Below are positions 5,841-7,912 of a stretch of DNA of 7,912 bases, piece after piece. The notes below the pieces were generated by a model. The model ran no database searches. It was not told the origin of the DNA and saw only the letters and a program-made list of their open reading frames with translations. The DNA is taken from NCBI GenBank assembly GCA_029261955.1, contig JAJDAI010000606.1:1-7912 (forward strand). Direction: 5' to 3'. Within the stretch, counting starts at the first letter, position 1. Every line of letters starts with the position of its first letter. The DNA comes from Deltaproteobacteria bacterium. Its GTDB lineage: Bacteria > Myxococcota_A > UBA796 > UBA9615. A program made the position numbers and the translations under genes.

Positions 5841-7912
5841 TCACCCCCGGATCGCGTCCCGCAGCACCGGGTAGTCCTCGCTCAACCAGAAGGAGAACAG
5901 CGCCGCGACGCGCAGCGCGAGCTGGGTCGGTTGCGGGCGGTCGTCCTCGCCGGGGCGGTGCAGCACGTGGTGCAGGCCGTGGCGCTCGGAGCGGGAGAGG
6001 GCCTCGCGGCCCGCGGGCGAGGAGAGCAGCATCGCGCGGGTGGCCGCGTGCAGGTCGCCGCAGAGCAGCAGGCCCGCCCGGTCGGCCGAGAGCTGCATCA
6101 GGCGACAGGCGGCGACGAGCTCGCCCCAGGCCACGGCCAGGTCGGGGCGGTTCGCGGGCTTCGGCGAGCGCATGCGCTGGAGCGGGATGAGCTTCGCCAG
6201 CTGGAGGCCCTTCGCCAGCGTCGCGCCCCGGACCGGGATGAAGGGGGCGAGGTCCGCGAGCAGCGCGAGAAAGGTCGGCGCCTCGTCGAAGACGCGGTCC
6301 CAGAGCCCTTGCGCGGTCAGGCGCGCGTGCCCCAGGGCCAGGTGGGCGATCTCGCTGCCGATGGCGAAGCGCAGCTCGGCCGGGCCCAGGAAGTGCTCGG
6401 ACGCAGGGTCCAGGTGCTCCGCCCCGACGACCAGGAACGGCGGCGGCCCGTCGCAAGCCCGCAGGCCCGTGGTCTGCTGGCCGTGCCTCACATAGCCCTC
6501 GACGAGGCTGTCCCAGCCGAGGACCAGCGACGCGTCCTGGATGGCTGCGACGACCTCGGGGGCCGAGCGGCGGTCCACGTGCTGGGCGTACTCGCGCAGG
6601 GCGCCGTAGTCGGGGGCGTCGGCCTCGCGGGCGATCCAGGCCTGCACGCGGCCCAGCTCCTCGCCCTCGCGGGTGGCCGGGTGGGGCAGCAGGTCGCGGC
6701 GCAGGCTGCGCGGCATGGGGCGCAGCCGCACGTCGGCCCAGGGCGCGGGGCGCGGGCTGCCGTTGAGCAGGGCGAGCACCTGCTGTGCGCGGGGCCGAAG
6801 CTCGCTGTTCAGCTGGATGAGCGCTTCGAGGCGCGCCGGCTCCAGGGGGCGGAGGCGGGCGAGCTCGAGCACGGCGGCCGGATCGGGGCTCTGCCGGGCC
6901 GACGCGATCAGCTCGATGAGCCCGACCCGGGTGGTGTGGGCGCGCTCCAGGTCCCCGCCGTCGCCGTCGCCGGGGGCGAGCAGGTCGTCCAGGGAGACCG
7001 CGCCGAGGGTGACCAGCCGCTCGCGAGCACGGCTGAGCGCCTCATCGACGAGGCCGGCGTCGCGCAGGAGCGAGGCCAGATCGAGGTCCCGGGCTGCCTG
7101 CTCGCCGTCGGTGCCCTCGCCCTTCAGCGCCAGCCAGCCACCGCGGTGCAGGGGCAGCAGATCGCGGGCCTCGGCGTCGCCCCGCAGGCCTTCGGCGAGC
7201 TCCAGGCGGTGCCGCGGGCCCAGCTCCCAGGTGTCGGCCCAGTTGCTCAGCGCCTCCGCGCCGCGGTCCTCGGCCAGCAGCGCGAGGGCCGCCGTCTTGC
7301 CTCCGGGGGAGGCGGCCAGGGTCGCGGCGGCGTCCGCCCGGCCCCTCAACCTCAGCCAGAGGCGCGCGAGCGGGCCCCGGCCTTCGTCGCCGGCCTTTCG
7401 AGCCAGATCGAGCAGCTCAGCCGCCCGGTCCGCGCCCTTGCGGCTGCCCGCGTGCACCGAGGCGGCCTCCGCCAGGCGCGCCGCGCCCGAGCGCCCCTGC
7501 ACCCGGGCGATCCGCTTGTAGAGCGGGGCGTTCCCCAGGGTCGCACGCCAGCGCTGCTCGCCCGACAGCACCGTGTCGCGGCCGACGAGCTCCGTGACCG
7601 CCAGCGCGTGCGCGGGCAGCTCGACCGACCAGCGATCCCCCACCGGGCTCACCGCGGCCAGCAGCGCGCGGCGCTCGGTCAGGAGGTAGCGCATCGGGGC
7701 GTCGCAGCGGTCGAGCACGGCCCCCTCGAAGGGGTGCTCGTCCGCGGTGTCCAGCCAGGCGAGCACGGTCTCGCCGGGCTCCAGCGTGCGGGCCAGCCAC
7801 TCGCGCTCTTCGGGGTTGGCCTTCTGGATGAAGGGGTCGGCCGGCGGCAGCGGTGAGCGCTTCGGGGCCCCGGCGGCCAGGCGCCCCAGGGCGACCGCGA
7901 GCTTGACCCGGG
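5841..7912 (-). CDS. Large protein with helical repeats and a degenerate M48-peptidase-like C-terminal domain, 5' end beyond window
   Basis: The frame is open from the right edge to the TGA at 5843-5841: 689 residues seen, N-terminus missing. An internal GTG at 7766 could initiate, but coding sequence continues upstream (ADPFIQKANPEEREWLARTL), so the real start lies outside. First comes a PH-like segment (about 7780-7570: ETVLAWLDTAD, MRYLLTERRALLAAVSP, WSVELPAHALAVTEL). A long alanine/leucine-rich helical region resembling TPR or solenoid repeats follows (about 7540-6750). The C-terminal part (about 6690-5900) reads like an M48 metallopeptidase: PPPFLVVGAEHLD, then GSEIAHLALGH, then QLSADRAGLLLCGD. 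The HExxH motif reads SEIAH (Ser at 6356-6354 for the first His), and the ExxAD motif reads QLSAD (Gln at 6095-6093 for Glu). A catalytic zinc is therefore unlikely; a pseudoprotease with a scaffold or sensing role is the inference. There is no visible membrane segment. Confidence 0.8.
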   Translation of the reverse strand, partial: RVKLAVALGRLAAGAPKRSPLPPADPFIQKANPEEREWLARTLEPGETVLAWLDTADEHPFEGAVLDRCDAPMRYLLTERRALLAAVSPVGDRWSVELPAHALAVTELVGRDTVLSGEQRWRATLGNAPLYKRIARVQGRSGAARLAEAASVHAGSRKGADRAAELLDLARKAGDEGRGPLARLWLRLRGRADAAATLAASPGGKTAALALLAEDRGAEALSNWADTWELGPRHRLELAEGLRGDAEARDLLPLHRGGWLALKGEGTDGEQAARDLDLASLLRDAGLVDEALSRARERLVTLGAVSLDDLLAPGDGDGGDLERAHTTRVGLIELIASARQSPDPAAVLELARLRPLEPARLEALIQLNSELRPRAQQVLALLNGSPRPAPWADVRLRPMPRSLRRDLLPHPATREGEELGRVQAWIAREADAPDYGALREYAQHVDRRSAPEVVAAIQDASLVLGWDSLVEGYVRHGQQTTGLRACDGPPPFLVVGAEHLDPASEHFLGPAELRFAIGSEIAHLALGHARLTAQGLWDRVFDEAPTFLALLADLAPFIPVRGATLAKGLQLAKLIPLQRMRSPKPANRPDLAVAWGELVAACRLMQLSADRAGLLLCGDLHAATRAMLLSSPAGREALSRSERHGLHHVLHRPGEDDRPQPTQLALRVAALFSFWLSEDYPVLRDAIRG

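Noticed and set aside
5775..7856. Plus-strand open frame of 693 codons opposite the M48-like gene
   Set aside because: Its low-complexity Q/R/A/G/V composition is a shadow of the minus-strand gene, which shows real family motifs.

Overview
The window is strongly GC-rich, with G or C at most third codon positions. It carries lipoproteins and small lysine/arginine-rich proteins of a kind I associate with Myxococcota and related former Deltaproteobacteria. That placement is an inference from protein style and composition; no rRNA or marker gene is present. I see no tRNA, rRNA, CRISPR array, insertion sequence, integrase or phage gene.

Left block (1-1982, minus strand): a large predicted lipoprotein runs off the left edge. 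Its N-terminus resembles glycoside hydrolases that carry a GH20/GH67-type N-terminal domain before a TIM barrel. It starts at a TTG that overlaps by 4 bases the stop of an upstream 80-residue basic protein, so the two are probably one translationally coupled operon read leftward. A divergent intergenic gap (1983-2177) follows, with a strong ribosome binding site at its right end and an 8-bp inverted repeat inside.

Middle block (2178-5298, plus strand): a sulfatase/alkaline-phosphatase-superfamily lipoprotein is broken near 2867-2880. The reading frame changes there, and the stretch that should hold the DHG metal-binding motif is missing. A probable new promoter at about 3282 then leads into a 99-residue, very basic small protein. 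Forty bases later comes a full-length FAD-dependent oxidoreductase of the phytoene desaturase / carotenoid isomerase / retinol saturase type, probably in the same operon.

Right block (5313-7912, minus strand): convergent with the oxidoreductase are a 146-residue exported helical protein and, upstream of it, the C-terminal 689 residues of a large protein that enters from the right edge. The large protein has a PH-like N-terminal part, a long helical-repeat middle and a C-terminal M48-peptidase-like domain whose zinc-binding residues are degenerate.

No pathway links all these genes. The left half suggests an envelope polysaccharide or ester hydrolase setting, the oxidoreductase suggests isoprenoid/carotenoid chemistry, and the right half is unassigned. 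I do not see a clearly new defence or mobile system. The items most worth a second look are the broken sulfatase-like gene with a hairpin at its break, the degenerate M48-like domain, and the two small basic proteins that share a local motif.
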